Assembly (NCBI GenBank): GCA_005882415.1
Contig: VBAE01000085.1
Location: 1-32,659 of the forward strand
Reading direction: 5' to 3'
DNA length: 32,659 nt
DNA from: Alphaproteobacteria bacterium
GTDB lineage: Bacteria; Pseudomonadota; Alphaproteobacteria; Sphingomonadales; Sphingomonadaceae
Made by a program: the position numbers and the translations under genes. Positions 7,653 through 15,647 of this stretch are shown one piece after another. The notes beneath the pieces were generated by a model, which saw nothing but the letters and a program-made list of their open reading frames with translations, searched no databases and was not told where the DNA came from. Positions within the stretch are counted from its first letter, which is position 1, and the number at the start of each line of letters is the position of its first letter.

Positions 7653-8894
7653 TCAAGCCGCTTCCCCCGTATCGTCTAGCCCGTAGGCGGTGTGGAGCAC
7701 GCGGACGGCGAGCTCGGTATATTCCTCGGCGATCAGCACCGAGACCTTGATCTCCGACGTAGTGATGGCGAGGATGTTGATGCCGCGCGCGGCCAGCGTC
7801 TGAAACATCTGCGCGGCGATGCCCGCATTGGAACGCATGCCGATCCCGACCGCGCTGATCTTGACCACATTGAGGTCGGTCAGCATCTCCTGAAACCCGA
7901 TCTCCTCCTTCGCTTTCTCCAGAGCGGCGACGCTGTGGGCGAGGGAGGCGGTGGGTACGGTGAAGGTGAGGTCGCTCGGCTTCCCCGCGCGCGGCACCGA
8001 CTGGACGATCATGTCGACGTTGATGTTCGCTTCGGCGAGCGGCGCGAAGATCGCGGCGACGGTGCCGGCGCGGTCGGGAAGGCCGGTCAGAGTGATCCGC
8101 GCCTCGTTCTTATCGTGGGCGATGCCGGTGACGAGCTGGCGTTCCATGTTCATTTCCTCGATTGCGTCGTCGCCGACGATCAGGGTCCCGGGCCGGTCCT
8201 CGAAGGAGGAGAGGACCTGGACCGGCATGTTGTAGCGCATGGCGAGGCCGACCGAGCGGGTCTGGAGCACCTTGGCGCCGACCGAGGCGAGCTCCAGCAT
8301 CTCCTCATAGGTGACCGCGCGGAGCTTGCGCGCCTTGGGGACGATGCGGGGATCGGTGGTGAAGACGCCCTCGACGTCGGTGTAGATGTCGCAGCGGTCC
8401 GCCTTCATCGCCGCCGCAAGCGCAACCGCAGACGTATCGGAGCCGCCGCGGCCCAGCGTGGCGAGGTCGCCGTCTGCGGTGACCCCCTGGAAGCCGGGGA
8501 TCACCGCGATCCCGCCCTGCTCGAACACGCCTTCCAGCACGTCCGCCTCGATATGGTCGATCAGCGCCGCGGCGTGGCCGGTGGCGCGGATCGGGAGCTG
8601 CCAGCCCATATAGGAGCGCGCGTTGAGGCCCATGCCCTGGAGGGTGATTGCGAGGAGGCCGCTGGTCACCTGCTCTCCGGAGGCGACGACCACGTCATAT
8701 TCGCGCGGATCGTAGAGCGACGCGGCTTCGCGGCAGAGCTGGACCAGCCGGTCGGTCTCGCCCGCCATCGCCGAGACGACGACGGCGACCTGGTTCCCCG
8801 CTTCCGCCTCGCGCTTCACCAGGTTCGAGACATGGCGGATGCGCTCGATGCCCGCCATCGAAGTGCCGCCGAATTTCATCACGATGCGCGCCAT
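7653..8894 (-). CDS. lysC: Aspartate kinase
   Basis: The product is 413 aa, starting at ATG 8894 (MARIVMKFGGTSMAG); the frame is open further upstream, but only through the end of lysA. The amino-acid kinase domain has KFGGTS near the N-terminus, VVVSAMAGETDRL and the YTDVEGVFTTDPRIV segment. Two C-terminal ACT domains follow (ITLTGLPDRAGTVAAIFAPL and VVKISAVGIGMRSNAGIAAQ). It phosphorylates aspartate in the first committed step toward lysine, threonine and methionine, and the ACT domains normally give feedback inhibition by lysine and/or threonine. lysA ends 11 bp upstream, so lysA-lysC form one transcript that joins the last and first steps of lysine synthesis. Confidence 0.97.
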   Translation of the reverse strand: MARIVMKFGGTSMAGIERIRHVSNLVKREAEAGNQVAVVVSAMAGETDRLVQLCREAASLYDPREYDVVVASGEQVTSGLLAITLQGMGLNARSYMGWQLPIRATGHAAALIDHIEADVLEGVFEQGGIAVIPGFQGVTADGDLATLGRGGSDTSAVALAAAMKADRCDIYTDVEGVFTTDPRIVPKARKLRAVTYEEMLELASVGAKVLQTRSVGLAMRYNMPVQVLSSFEDRPGTLIVGDDAIEEMNMERQLVTGIAHDKNEARITLTGLPDRAGTVAAIFAPLAEANINVDMIVQSVPRAGKPSDLTFTVPTASLAHSVAALEKAKEEIGFQEMLTDLNVVKISAVGIGMRSNAGIAAQMFQTLAARGINILAITTSEIKVSVLIAEEYTELAVRVLHTAYGLDDTGEAA

Positions 8895-8905
8895 CGCCGG
8901 GGGTC

Positions 8906-10198
8906 TTAGCGGCTGGGGCCGGTGTTGCAAGGCGGGCGGGGGAGCCAGTCGGGGATGGAATCCCCCGCGATCAGCCGTTCGATGTCCACCCGCTCGCGCA
9001 CCACCGCCCAGCGCGGGCCGTCGACCAGCACCTCGGGGGTGAGCGGACGGCTGTTATAGGTGCTCGACATCGCCGCCGCATAAGCGCCGGCGGTGCGGAA
9101 GACGACGAGGTCGCCCGGTTGGGTCCGGTCCATGTCGCGTGCGGTGGCGAAAGTGTCGCCGGTCTCGCAGACCGGGCCGACGACGTTCACCGTCTCCCGG
9201 CCCCCGCGCGGGCTGACCGCGTCGATCGCGTGCCAGGCATCGTAGAGAGCGGGGCGCATCAAGTCGTTCATAGCCGCATCGACGACCAGGAAGGGGTGGC
9301 GGGCGCCCGGCTTGACCCGGATAACCCGGGTGAGGAGCACTCCGGCATTGCCGACGATGAGGCGGCCGGGCTCGAGGAGCAGCCGCGCGTCCCAGCCGCC
9401 CGCGACGCGCCGGATCATCGCGCCATAGGCTTCGGGAGAGGGCGGCGGGGGAGCCGAGGGATCGTAGGGGATGCCGAGCCCGCCGCCGAGGTCGGCTGCG
9501 CGGATCGTATGGCCAGCGGCGCGAAGCTCGGCGATGAGGGCGCCGACCTTAAAGAACGCCTGTTCGAGCGGGGCGAGATCGGTGAGCTGACTGCCGATAT
9601 GGACCGCGACGCCCTGCACTTCGAGGCCGGGGAGGGCGGCTGCGCGGGCGTAGGCGGCGGGGGCGTCGGCGATCGGTACCCCGAACTTGTTGTCCGCCGC
9701 GCCGGTGGAGATTTTGGCGTGGGTGCCGGCGAGCACGTCCGGATTGATCCGGAAGGCGACCGGGGCGGTCCGGCCGAGGCGGGTCGCGACCTCGGACAGC
9801 ATCTCGGCTTCGGCGAGCGATTCGAGGTTGAACTGGAAGAGCCCGCCTTCGAGCGCCAGCGTCATCTCCTCCGCCGTCTTGCCGACGCCCGAGAAGACGA
9901 TCTTCTCCGCCGCCACCCCCGCCGCCCGCGCGCGGCGATATTCGCCGCCCGAGACCACGTCTGCGCCGAGGCCCGCCCCGGCGAGGGTGGCGATCACCGC
10001 CGCATTGGGGTTGGCCTTCACCGCATAAGCGATCAGCGGGTCCGGGAGCGGCTCCAGCGCTGCCCGGAGCACATCGGCGTGGCGGAGCATGGTTGCGCTC
10101 GAATAGACGTAGACCGGAGTCCCCACCGCGTCGGCGATGGCGGCGAGCGGCACCTCTTCGCAATGGAGGCTGCCCTGGCGCAGCTCGAAATGGTCCAT
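8906..10198 (-). CDS. lysA: Diaminopimelate decarboxylase
   Basis: The product is 430 aa from ATG 10198 (MDHFELRQGSLHCEEVPLAA); the open frame upstream runs into the divergent ubiG and is discarded. It is a fold-type III PLP enzyme: the PLP lysine is K61 in AYAVKANPN, with HIGSQLTD, GGGLGIPYD, EPGRLIVGNAGVLLTRV and the GPVCETGDTFA active-site cysteine segment. It decarboxylates meso-diaminopimelate to lysine and so also draws on the peptidoglycan precursor pool. It is the first gene of the lysA-lysC unit and is divergent from ubiG, with only 60 bp between the starts, so the two promoters must be compact or overlapping. Confidence 0.96.
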   Translation of the reverse strand: MDHFELRQGSLHCEEVPLAAIADAVGTPVYVYSSATMLRHADVLRAALEPLPDPLIAYAVKANPNAAVIATLAGAGLGADVVSGGEYRRARAAGVAAEKIVFSGVGKTAEEMTLALEGGLFQFNLESLAEAEMLSEVATRLGRTAPVAFRINPDVLAGTHAKISTGAADNKFGVPIADAPAAYARAAALPGLEVQGVAVHIGSQLTDLAPLEQAFFKVGALIAELRAAGHTIRAADLGGGLGIPYDPSAPPPPSPEAYGAMIRRVAGGWDARLLLEPGRLIVGNAGVLLTRVIRVKPGARHPFLVVDAAMNDLMRPALYDAWHAIDAVSPRGGRETVNVVGPVCETGDTFATARDMDRTQPGDLVVFRTAGAYAAAMSSTYNSRPLTPEVLVDGPRWAVVRERVDIERLIAGDSIPDWLPRPPCNTGPSR

Positions 10199-10258
10199 GG
10201 TCGGCGCTTTTGCGTTGGGGGGTTGGGGGCGGAGCGGCGTCCTGATAGGTGCGAAAGC

Positions 10259-10987
10259 ATGACCACGGCAACAGGCACGATCGACCCCAAAGAGGCCGAG
10301 CATTTCGGCCGGATGGCGTCCGAATGGTGGGACCCCAAGGGGTCCTCTTCGATGCTCCACCAGCTCAATCCGGTGCGTCTCGCCTATATTCGGGACCGGA
10401 TCGACCAGCATTGGGGCCTGGACGAGTGCGACCTGAAGCCGCTGAAGGGCCGCCGGGCCGCCGATGTCGGCTGCGGCGCCGGGCTTCTCGCGGAACCGCT
10501 GGCGCGGCTCGGTGCTGAGGTGACGGGCGTGGACGCGGCGCCGGAGAATATCGCGGCGGCGCGGGTGCATGCGGAGGGTCAGGGGCTTTCGATCGACTAT
10601 TGCGTCGGAAGCGTCGAGGCGCTGACGGAGGGCGGCTACGACCTCGTCACTTCATTGGAGGTGGTCGAGCATGTCTCCGACACCCACGCCTTCGTCCACG
10701 GCCTCGCCCGGGCGCTGAAGGACGACGGCCTGCTCATCCTCTCCACCCCCAACCGCACGTCGATGTCGCGGCTGATGCTGATCCTGATCGGCGAAGGCAC
10801 CGGCCGGATTCCCCGCGGCACCCACGATTGGGAGAAGTTCCTCTGCCCGGACGAACTGTGCGCGCTTTTGAAGGACGCGGGCCTGGAGGTGGTCGACTGC
10901 ACCGGCCTCGCCTGGGGCCCGGGCCGGGGCTTCCACATCTCCGATAATAAGAGCCTGGATTATTTCGTGACCGCGAAGAGGGCCTAA
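10259..10987 (+). CDS. ubiG: Ubiquinone biosynthesis O-methyltransferase UbiG
   Basis: The product is 242 aa and starts at ATG 10259. It opens with the typical TIDPKEAEHFGRMASEWWDP, followed by SAM-binding motif I AADVGCGAGLLAEPLARLGA (about 67-86), VTGVDAAPENIAAA, YDLVTSLEVVEHV and the hydrophobic-cleft segment FISTPNRT-type (LILSTPNRTSMSRL). It performs both O-methylations in ubiquinone synthesis, at the membrane surface. Its TAA stop lies inside a palindromic repeat shared with the convergent glutathione transferase gene. Length and motifs are complete. Confidence 0.96.
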   Translation: MTTATGTIDPKEAEHFGRMASEWWDPKGSSSMLHQLNPVRLAYIRDRIDQHWGLDECDLKPLKGRRAADVGCGAGLLAEPLARLGAEVTGVDAAPENIAAARVHAEGQGLSIDYCVGSVEALTEGGYDLVTSLEVVEHVSDTHAFVHGLARALKDDGLLILSTPNRTSMSRLMLILIGEGTGRIPRGTHDWEKFLCPDELCALLKDAGLEVVDCTGLAWGPGRGFHISDNKSLDYFVTAKRA

Positions 10988-11018
10988 CTCCTCCCCGTCT
11001 TCGACGGGGAGGAGTTAG
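10984..11018. terminator. 16-bp perfect hairpin shared by ubiG and the convergent GST gene
   Basis: A 16-bp perfect stem (starting CTAACTCCTCCCCGTC) with a three-base TTC loop spans the ends of both genes. The ubiG TAA (10985-10987) and the GST TAA (11015-11017 on the complement) sit in opposite arms. It should act as a two-way terminator even without a T run. The same TAA-(C/G)TCCTCCCCG string recurs at both ends of the palindrome at 25836-26002, so this is a copy of a repeat family. Confidence 0.7.
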
Positions 11019-11686
11019 AAGTCGACCTTGTCGTAATGGGCGGGCGGAGCGATCACCTCCATCCGCTCCGTCAGCAGGGGGCGGAAGCTTGGACGTGACT
11101 TCATGACCGCGTACCAATCCGCCGTCTGCTTGTGACCGCGCCAGTCGATCCCGCCGAGATAGTCCGCGACCGACAAATGCGACGCTGCGGCGAGGTCGGC
11201 GAGGCTCAGCACCGGCCCCCCCAGCCAGCGGCGGTGGTCGAGGAGATAGTCGATATAGTCGAGATGCGCGTTGGCGGTCTTCATCGCCTCGCGCAGGATC
11301 CGCGTGTCGGGCGGATCGCGGGTGACGAGGCGCTTGGTCATGCGTTCGTCCATGATCGGCTTCACCACCTCGCCGAACAATTTCTGGTCGAAGAAGGAGA
11401 CGAGGCGCCGGACTTCGGAGCGGTTGACCGCGGTGCCCGGGATCATCGGCGATCGGTCGATCGTCTCTTCGAAATATTCGCAGATGGCGAGCGAATCGAT
11501 GAGGACGATGCCGCGCGATTCCTCGACCAGCACCGGAGTCTGGCCGGCCGGATTGAGGTCGGCGAACTCGTCCCGCTCGAGCCACGGGGACTCGCGGACC
11601 AGCTCATGCTGGACGCCCTTCTCCGCCAGCATCAGCCGGACCTTGCGGGAAAAGGGGCAGAGCGGAAATTGGTAGAGCTGCCACAT
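11015..11686 (-). CDS. Glutathione S-transferase family protein
   Basis: The product is 223 aa. A thioredoxin-fold N-terminal domain opens with LYQFPLCPFSRKVRLMLAEK; C10 and S13 of CPFS are the candidate catalytic positions. NPAGQTPVLVEE (cis-proline loop) and IDSLAICEYFEE (the glutathione-contacting serine turn) follow. The all-helical C-terminal domain spans about 95-215. Such enzymes conjugate or reduce electrophiles with glutathione in the cytoplasm; the substrate cannot be read from sequence. The start ATG 11686 agrees with family starts. Its stop lies within the shared palindrome at 10984-11018. The small exported protein gene at 11731 ends 44 bp upstream on the same strand. Confidence 0.88.
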   Translation of the reverse strand: MWQLYQFPLCPFSRKVRLMLAEKGVQHELVRESPWLERDEFADLNPAGQTPVLVEESRGIVLIDSLAICEYFEETIDRSPMIPGTAVNRSEVRRLVSFFDQKLFGEVVKPIMDERMTKRLVTRDPPDTRILREAMKTANAHLDYIDYLLDHRRWLGGPVLSLADLAAASHLSVADYLGGIDWRGHKQTADWYAVMKSRPSFRPLLTERMEVIAPPAHYDKVDF

Positions 11687-11730
11687 GGCCGCCCCTTTAG
11701 CGGCGGTGGACTCGGAAGACTATGCCTTGA

Positions 11731-12213
11731 TTAGCGCGGCTCGCGCGGGTCGCGCGGGTCCATCGGCTCGTCGATCGCGTCCTCGAACTGTCGCGTCGCC
11801 TGCTCGAGGGTACGGCGAAGCTGGGGCGCCAGGATCGCGATCCGCCGGGTGGCGACGGCGAGGCCGGCGCTGGTGTGGCGGATCTCGTCGTGGAGCCGCT
11901 CGCGGGCATAGGGATCGTCGCGCGACGCCAGATCGCCCAGCGTCTCCTCGCGCTCGCGGCGGCTCATCCGCCGGCCGGGTTCGATCGCTTCGCGCAGCGG
12001 GCCAACCTGAACGTCGAGCAGTGCGTCGGTAGCGCGGGCGAGGGTGTCGCCGATCGCCTCGACCTCGCCCGGCGAGGGAATGTCGCGCACCAAGGCCTCG
12101 TCGCGCCCCTCGTCCCGGGGGTCCTGATAAGGGTGGGCGTCGTAGGGCTGGGCCGCTGCGGGGGCGGCGATTGCGGCGGCGGCGACAACGGCGCCGAGGA
12201 TAAGCTTGCGCAA
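11731..12213 (-). CDS. Hypothetical exported protein, arginine- and glutamate-rich
   Basis: TTG 12213 is the preferred start because AAGGAGAT lies eight bases before it; an ATG at 12243 would place that site inside the gene. The product is about 160 aa and begins with a clear signal peptide (RKLILGAVVAAAAIAAPAAA, then Q). The mature part is highly charged and predicted helical (DTLARATDALLDVQVGPLRE, RRMSRREREETLGDLASRDD, then a helix with RRIAILAPQLRRTLEQATRQ) and ends in a proline/arginine tail. I do not recognise a named family; similar short periplasmic proteins occur in sphingomonads. Periplasmic location is inferred from the signal peptide. Confidence 0.7.
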   Translation of the reverse strand: MRKLILGAVVAAAAIAAPAAAQPYDAHPYQDPRDEGRDEALVRDIPSPGEVEAIGDTLARATDALLDVQVGPLREAIEPGRRMSRREREETLGDLASRDDPYARERLHDEIRHTSAGLAVATRRIAILAPQLRRTLEQATRQFEDAIDEPMDPRDPREPR

Positions 12214-12315
12214 GACGAAATCTCCTTCGTGCGGCATGCGCACGGGGCATCAACGCCCGTCACGTGCGACTCGTTGCCGCTTATGCCCCGGCGCGCCTGA
12301 CCGCCCGCTGAACGC

Positions 12316-12987
12316 TCAGCCGCGCTTCCCCTTGGGCGGCTTGGGCAGCGGCAGGTGGGCGGTGGCAGTCTGCACCTTCTTCATGATCGAAGGCATCGAC
12401 TTCATCAGCTCCGGCGCCATACCCGCCATCGTGCGCGCCATCTCCGGATCGGTCATTATCAGCATCGCCTCGGAAGCATAGGCCCGGCCGGTCGGGCTGT
12501 CGAAGAAGCGGTTGAGGTCGCCAAGCTGCTCGACGGTGAAACGGCGCGCATAGACCCGGGCGAGCGTTTCGCGCACATCGGGCTCCATGCGGTTCATGAT
12601 CGGGATCATCTCGTCCATCATCACCTTGTAGGTGATCCTGGTCCGCTCCTGGAAATGCGGGTCGTATTTGGCCATCGCCTCGCGCATTGTCGCGTGGAGA
12701 AGCTCCGGATCCGCCTTGCCGAGGTCGGTGCCCGCCGGAAGCATGTCTTCCATCTTCAAGTCCATCATCGAAGCGAATGTGGCGTCCATCACCTGGTCGA
12801 ACGTTCCCCGCATCATCCGCTCGTAGGTGCCGAGCGGCCAGACCCTGTCGACCGTGATCTTGGCGGCGGCGAGGCGCTGCGGGTCCACCGAGGTCTCGAC
12901 GGAGACCGTGGGCGCCGGCGCGGGCGCCTGGGCAAAGGCCGGAGCGGCTCCGGCGAGCAGCATCGCTGCCAGGATAGGCATCTTCAT
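12316..12987 (-). CDS. Exported DUF2059-like protein
   Basis: The product is 223 aa with a signal peptide (MKMPILAAMLLAGAAPAFA, then Q). The mature region has the helical DUF2059 pattern: RFTVEQLGDLNRFFDSPTGR followed by a terminal helix, preceded by a region rich in methionine (FDQVMDATFASMMDLKMEDM). DUF2059 proteins are periplasmic or envelope proteins without an assigned activity. The Lys/Pro-rich C-terminus (LPKPPKGKRG) is unusual but short. It stands between the previous small exported protein (about 100 bp away) and uppP on the same strand. Confidence 0.78.
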   Translation of the reverse strand: MKMPILAAMLLAGAAPAFAQAPAPAPTVSVETSVDPQRLAAAKITVDRVWPLGTYERMMRGTFDQVMDATFASMMDLKMEDMLPAGTDLGKADPELLHATMREAMAKYDPHFQERTRITYKVMMDEMIPIMNRMEPDVRETLARVYARRFTVEQLGDLNRFFDSPTGRAYASEAMLIMTDPEMARTMAGMAPELMKSMPSIMKKVQTATAHLPLPKPPKGKRG

Positions 12988-13057
12988 GTCTTTGTATTCC
13001 CCCTAGAATCTGTCGCGAGGATGCCCGGTCAAGGCGCGCCCTGCAAGCGTTAAAGCG

Positions 13058-13861
13058 TCAGCGCGCGAGCAGCCAGGCCAAGGCTGCGCCACCGGCGACG
13101 ATCCGGTACCAGGCGAAGGGCGCGAAGCCGTGCCGCGAGACGATCGAGACGAACGCCTTGATCACGACCAGCGCCACCACGAAGGCGACGACAAAGCCGA
13201 TCGCGATGCCCTGGAAGCCGATGGGCCCGAGATCGTGGCGGTTGCTCCACAGCTCGAGCGTGCTGGCGCCGAGCATGGTGGGAAGCGCGAGGAAGAAGCT
13301 GAACTCGGCCGCGGTCTTGCGCTCGACCCCGAGCGAGAGCGCTCCGAGGATGGTCGCGCCCGAGCGGCTGACCCCCGGCACCATCGACAGGCACTGGACG
13401 AAGCCGATGCCGAGCGCGGTCTTCCAGCGCATGCCGGACACGGAGTCGACGGTCGGGGTGCGGATCAATCGCTCGATGACGAGGATCGCGACGCCGCCCA
13501 CGATCAGCGCCACCGCCACCGTCACCGGGCTTCCGAGCAGCACCTCGATGGCGTCGTGGAGGATGAGGCCGACCACCGCGGCGGGAAGGAAGGCGATGAG
13601 GAGGTTGCGAACGAACCGCCACGCCTCCGCGTCGCGCCGGAGGAGGCCGGTGATGACGTCCCAGAAGGTCCGCCAGTAGAGCACCACCACCGCCAGCATC
13701 GCGCCCAATTGGATGACGACGTTGAACACCAGCCACTGCTGCGGGTCGAAGCCGAGCAGGGCGTTGGCGAGGATGAGGTGGCCGGTCGAAGACACCGGGA
13801 TGAACTCGGTGACGCCCTCGACGATGCCGAGCAGGATGATGGTGAGGAGGGAGGCTTCCAT
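13058..13861 (-). CDS. uppP: Undecaprenyl-diphosphatase UppP (BacA family)
   Basis: The product is a 267-aa integral membrane protein with about eight transmembrane helices. Both active-site motifs are present: EGVTEFIPVSSTGH (about 15-28) and PGVSRSGAT (about 162-170). It dephosphorylates undecaprenyl pyrophosphate, recycling the lipid carrier for peptidoglycan and polysaccharide synthesis. The start ATG 13861 gives the standard MEASLLTIILLGIVEGVTEF. It follows the NDUFA9-like gene by 46 bp, in which CTTCCCC-ac-GGGGAAG (13881-13896) forms a small inverted repeat. The two genes are commonly neighbours in sphingomonads. Confidence 0.97.
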   Translation of the reverse strand: MEASLLTIILLGIVEGVTEFIPVSSTGHLILANALLGFDPQQWLVFNVVIQLGAMLAVVVLYWRTFWDVITGLLRRDAEAWRFVRNLLIAFLPAAVVGLILHDAIEVLLGSPVTVAVALIVGGVAILVIERLIRTPTVDSVSGMRWKTALGIGFVQCLSMVPGVSRSGATILGALSLGVERKTAAEFSFFLALPTMLGASTLELWSNRHDLGPIGFQGIAIGFVVAFVVALVVIKAFVSIVSRHGFAPFAWYRIVAGGAALAWLLAR

Positions 13862-13907
13862 GTCTTTCCGTCAGGCTGCGCTTCCCCACGGGGAAGGGGC
13901 AAAGGGC

Positions 13908-14843
13908 TCAGTAAGGCGACTTGGCGGCGAAGCGGCCGCGGCGGCGGTAGGAGGTGAGCCAGCCTTCGGAAACGGCGATCAGCGGCGTCTGGCGGACCCC
14001 GAAGCTTTCCAGCCCCTTCGCGCCCGGCGCCACGACATTGTCCTTCTGGAGCATCATCCACTGGTCGTAGGTGAGCGGAGCGCCGGGCGCCCAGCCGGTC
14101 GCACGGGCGAGGAGGGCGCCGGCGAAGTCGGGCACGTCGACCAGAGCGCGCCCGTAGCCGGTCGTCTTGCAGATCCACTCCATCAGCTCGCGCATCGTCA
14201 TCACCTGCGGCCCGCCGAGCTCGTAGGTCTGGCCGGCATGCGCCTCGGGATCTGCCACCGCAGCCGCGATCGCGTGCGCCACGTCGGAGGCGTAGACCGG
14301 CTGCATCCGCATCTTCGGCCGGAACACCGGAAGCACCGGCGACAGCCGGGCGAGGCCGGCGAAGCGGTTGACGAAATTGTCCTCGCGCCCGAACAGCAGC
14401 GACGGCCGAAGGATGGTCGCGTCCGGGAACGCCGCCCGGACCGCGTCCTCGCCCTCGCCCTTCGTCCGCGCATATCTGCCGTCGCTGGCCGGATCTGCGC
14501 CGATCGCGGAGACGTGGACGAGCGCGCGTGCTCCCGCAGCAGCCGCCGCCTCGGCGACATTGCGGGCGCCATCGACGTGGATTCCGTGGAAGTCGCCGGA
14601 GAGGGTGCCGACGAGGTTCACCGCCACGTCGCTTCCCGCGGTTGCGGCGTGGACGCGGCCCGCGTCGCGGATGTCGCAGCTGACGAACTGGGCCTGGCCG
14701 AGGGTGGAGAGCGGCTTCAAAAACCAGGCGGCGCGGGCGTCCCGCTGGACGATGCGCACGCGCGCTCCCGTCCTGAACAGGGCCTGCGCGACATAGCGGC
14801 CGAGGAAGCCGCCGCCGCCGAAGACTGTGACCAGCCGGTCCAT
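13908..14843 (-). CDS. NDUFA9-like NAD(P)-binding protein (complex I-associated SDR)
   Basis: The product is 311 aa from ATG 14843 (MDRLVTVFGGGGFLGRYVAQ), with AAGGA about nine bases upstream. The N-terminal GGGGFLG Rossmann loop and the atypical extended SDR sequence (FVSCDIRD, DVAVNLVGTL, GARALVHVSAIGADP, YARTKGEGEDAV, TILRPSLLFGREDNFVNRFA) match the complex I NDUFA9 subfamily. In mitochondria the homologue is an accessory NADPH-binding subunit of complex I; in bacteria the role is less defined and may concern quinone or NADH dehydrogenase assembly. All Rossmann positions look intact. Confidence 0.88.
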   Translation of the reverse strand: MDRLVTVFGGGGFLGRYVAQALFRTGARVRIVQRDARAAWFLKPLSTLGQAQFVSCDIRDAGRVHAATAGSDVAVNLVGTLSGDFHGIHVDGARNVAEAAAAAGARALVHVSAIGADPASDGRYARTKGEGEDAVRAAFPDATILRPSLLFGREDNFVNRFAGLARLSPVLPVFRPKMRMQPVYASDVAHAIAAAVADPEAHAGQTYELGGPQVMTMRELMEWICKTTGYGRALVDVPDFAGALLARATGWAPGAPLTYDQWMMLQKDNVVAPGAKGLESFGVRQTPLIAVSEGWLTSYRRRGRFAAKSPY

Positions 14844-14899
14844 CTTTCGGGTTCCTTGAGCATGAAGTTGCGGCGCCCCATTGCCCGCTCCCCACATCG

Positions 14900-14928
14900 T
14901 TGACAAGCGCCCGCGCGCCCCCTAGTTC
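14900..14928 (+). promoter_or_regulatory. Promoter of tRNA-Leu
   Basis: TTGACA (14900-14905), a 17-base spacer and TAGTTC (14923-14928) lie 16 bp before the tRNA 5' end. The perfect -35 and ideal spacing make a sigma-70 type promoter likely. Confidence 0.6.
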
Positions 14929-14944
14929 GCGCGGCCTACCCCGT

Positions 14945-15031
14945 GCCCAGATGGCGGAATTGGTAGACGCACCAGCTTCAGGTGCTGGCGCTCGCAAGGG
15001 CGTGGAGGTTCGAGTCCTCTTCTGGGCACCA
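14945..15031 (+). tRNA. tRNA-Leu (CAG)
   Basis: The 87-nt sequence includes an encoded CCA (15029-15031). Acceptor arms GCCCAGA and TCTGGGC pair perfectly. The anticodon arm CCAGC-TTCAGGT-GCTGG presents CAG, and there is a long variable arm and the T-loop GGTTCGAGTCC, as expected for a class II leucine tRNA. A 6-bp hairpin (CCGGCG-gctg-CGCCGG, 15037-15052) follows but lacks a T run. The accessory cassette at 15062-18468 begins right after it, which suits this tRNA as an insertion site, but I found no duplicated tRNA 3' end further right. Confidence 0.97.
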
Positions 15032-15061
15032 ATTTCCCGGCGGCTGCGCCGGCCACCACCG

Positions 15062-15543
15062 TCAGCCTTGCGCCTCCGGACGATCGGTCCGGACTTGCCG
15101 GAGGGCGAAACCGCGGGCGGCCGCTTTCGCGACGAAGTCCGCCGTCGCGTCGCCGGTGCCGTGGGGGCGGCCTTCCCAGACGGCGATTGCGAGCGCTGCT
15201 CCGTCGCCGAGGGATTCGGCCTCTTCGACGATCCGGCCGTTCGCATGCCTATAGACGTCCTCCGCATCGGGATCGCCGCCCAGGGTGACGAGATCGCCCC
15301 GCCCCTCGGCGAGGCGGATCGAGCGGTCGAACGGGCGCATTCGAGCGCGATCAGGTCGGCCCCCGCGGCCGCCGAGCAGACGAGGCACTTCACGCCTTCC
15401 GACACGAGCAGGTCGCGCAAGCCTTGCCGAACCTGCCCGACGGCGGCGGTCGGGAAGCGCGCCTCGCCGCCGCCGGCGGGGTCCGGGCGGCGTCCGGCCA
15501 GCGCTGCGATGCACCCGTCGGCGCGGACGGCAGGTCGGTTCAT
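15062..15543 (-). pseudogene. Frameshifted SLOG/LOG-like Rossmann-fold gene
   Basis: Two reading frames must be joined to make a sensible protein. From ATG 15543 (GGAG eight bases upstream) the first encodes IAALAGRRPDP, RFPTAAVGQVRQGLRDLL and KCLVCSAAAGADLIALECA. Near 15325-15345 sense passes to a second frame, with FDRSIRLAEGRGDLVTLGGD, AEDVYRHANGRIVEEAESLG, ALAIAVWEGRPHGTGDATAD and a stop at 15062. Relatives that I recall have, between ALE and GDLV, a longer stretch with a PFxxxRFRxxSV motif and a WG...R helix; here most of it is missing, so a deletion plus frame change is likelier than a sequencing slip. The fold resembles nucleotide-sensing SLOG/LOG proteins, which occur in bacterial conflict systems. 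It is divergent from the hydrolase-protease cassette, 104 bp away, which suggests shared function before decay. Family naming is tentative. Confidence 0.55.
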
Positions 15544-15562
15544 CGAGGCGCTCCGGCACAAG

Positions 15563-15579
15563 AGCCCTGCTCCAGGGCT
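15563..15579. promoter_or_regulatory. Perfect inverted repeat in the divergent control region
   Basis: AGCCCTG-ctc-CAGGGCT lies between the broken SLOG-like gene and the hydrolase gene, 68 bp before the hydrolase start. It could be an operator or an RNA hairpin; no regulator gene is adjacent. Confidence 0.35.
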
Positions 15580-15647
15580 TCGAGCCTTGCATCTAGCGAT
15601 TGCAGCGGGCCCCGTACAACGGCATGCTTCGAGGGCAGGAGGGCGAC

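Noticed and set aside
8906..10570. Extended lysA start at 10570 giving 554 residues
   Set aside because: The added N-terminus is antisense to ubiG and has no family similarity; ATG 10198 gives the usual length.
13522..15561. 679-codon minus-strand frame running from the SLOG-like region through tRNA-Leu into uppP
   Set aside because: Only its first 70 or so codons are meaningful, as the 5' part of the broken SLOG-like gene. The rest crosses a tRNA and two genes out of frame.
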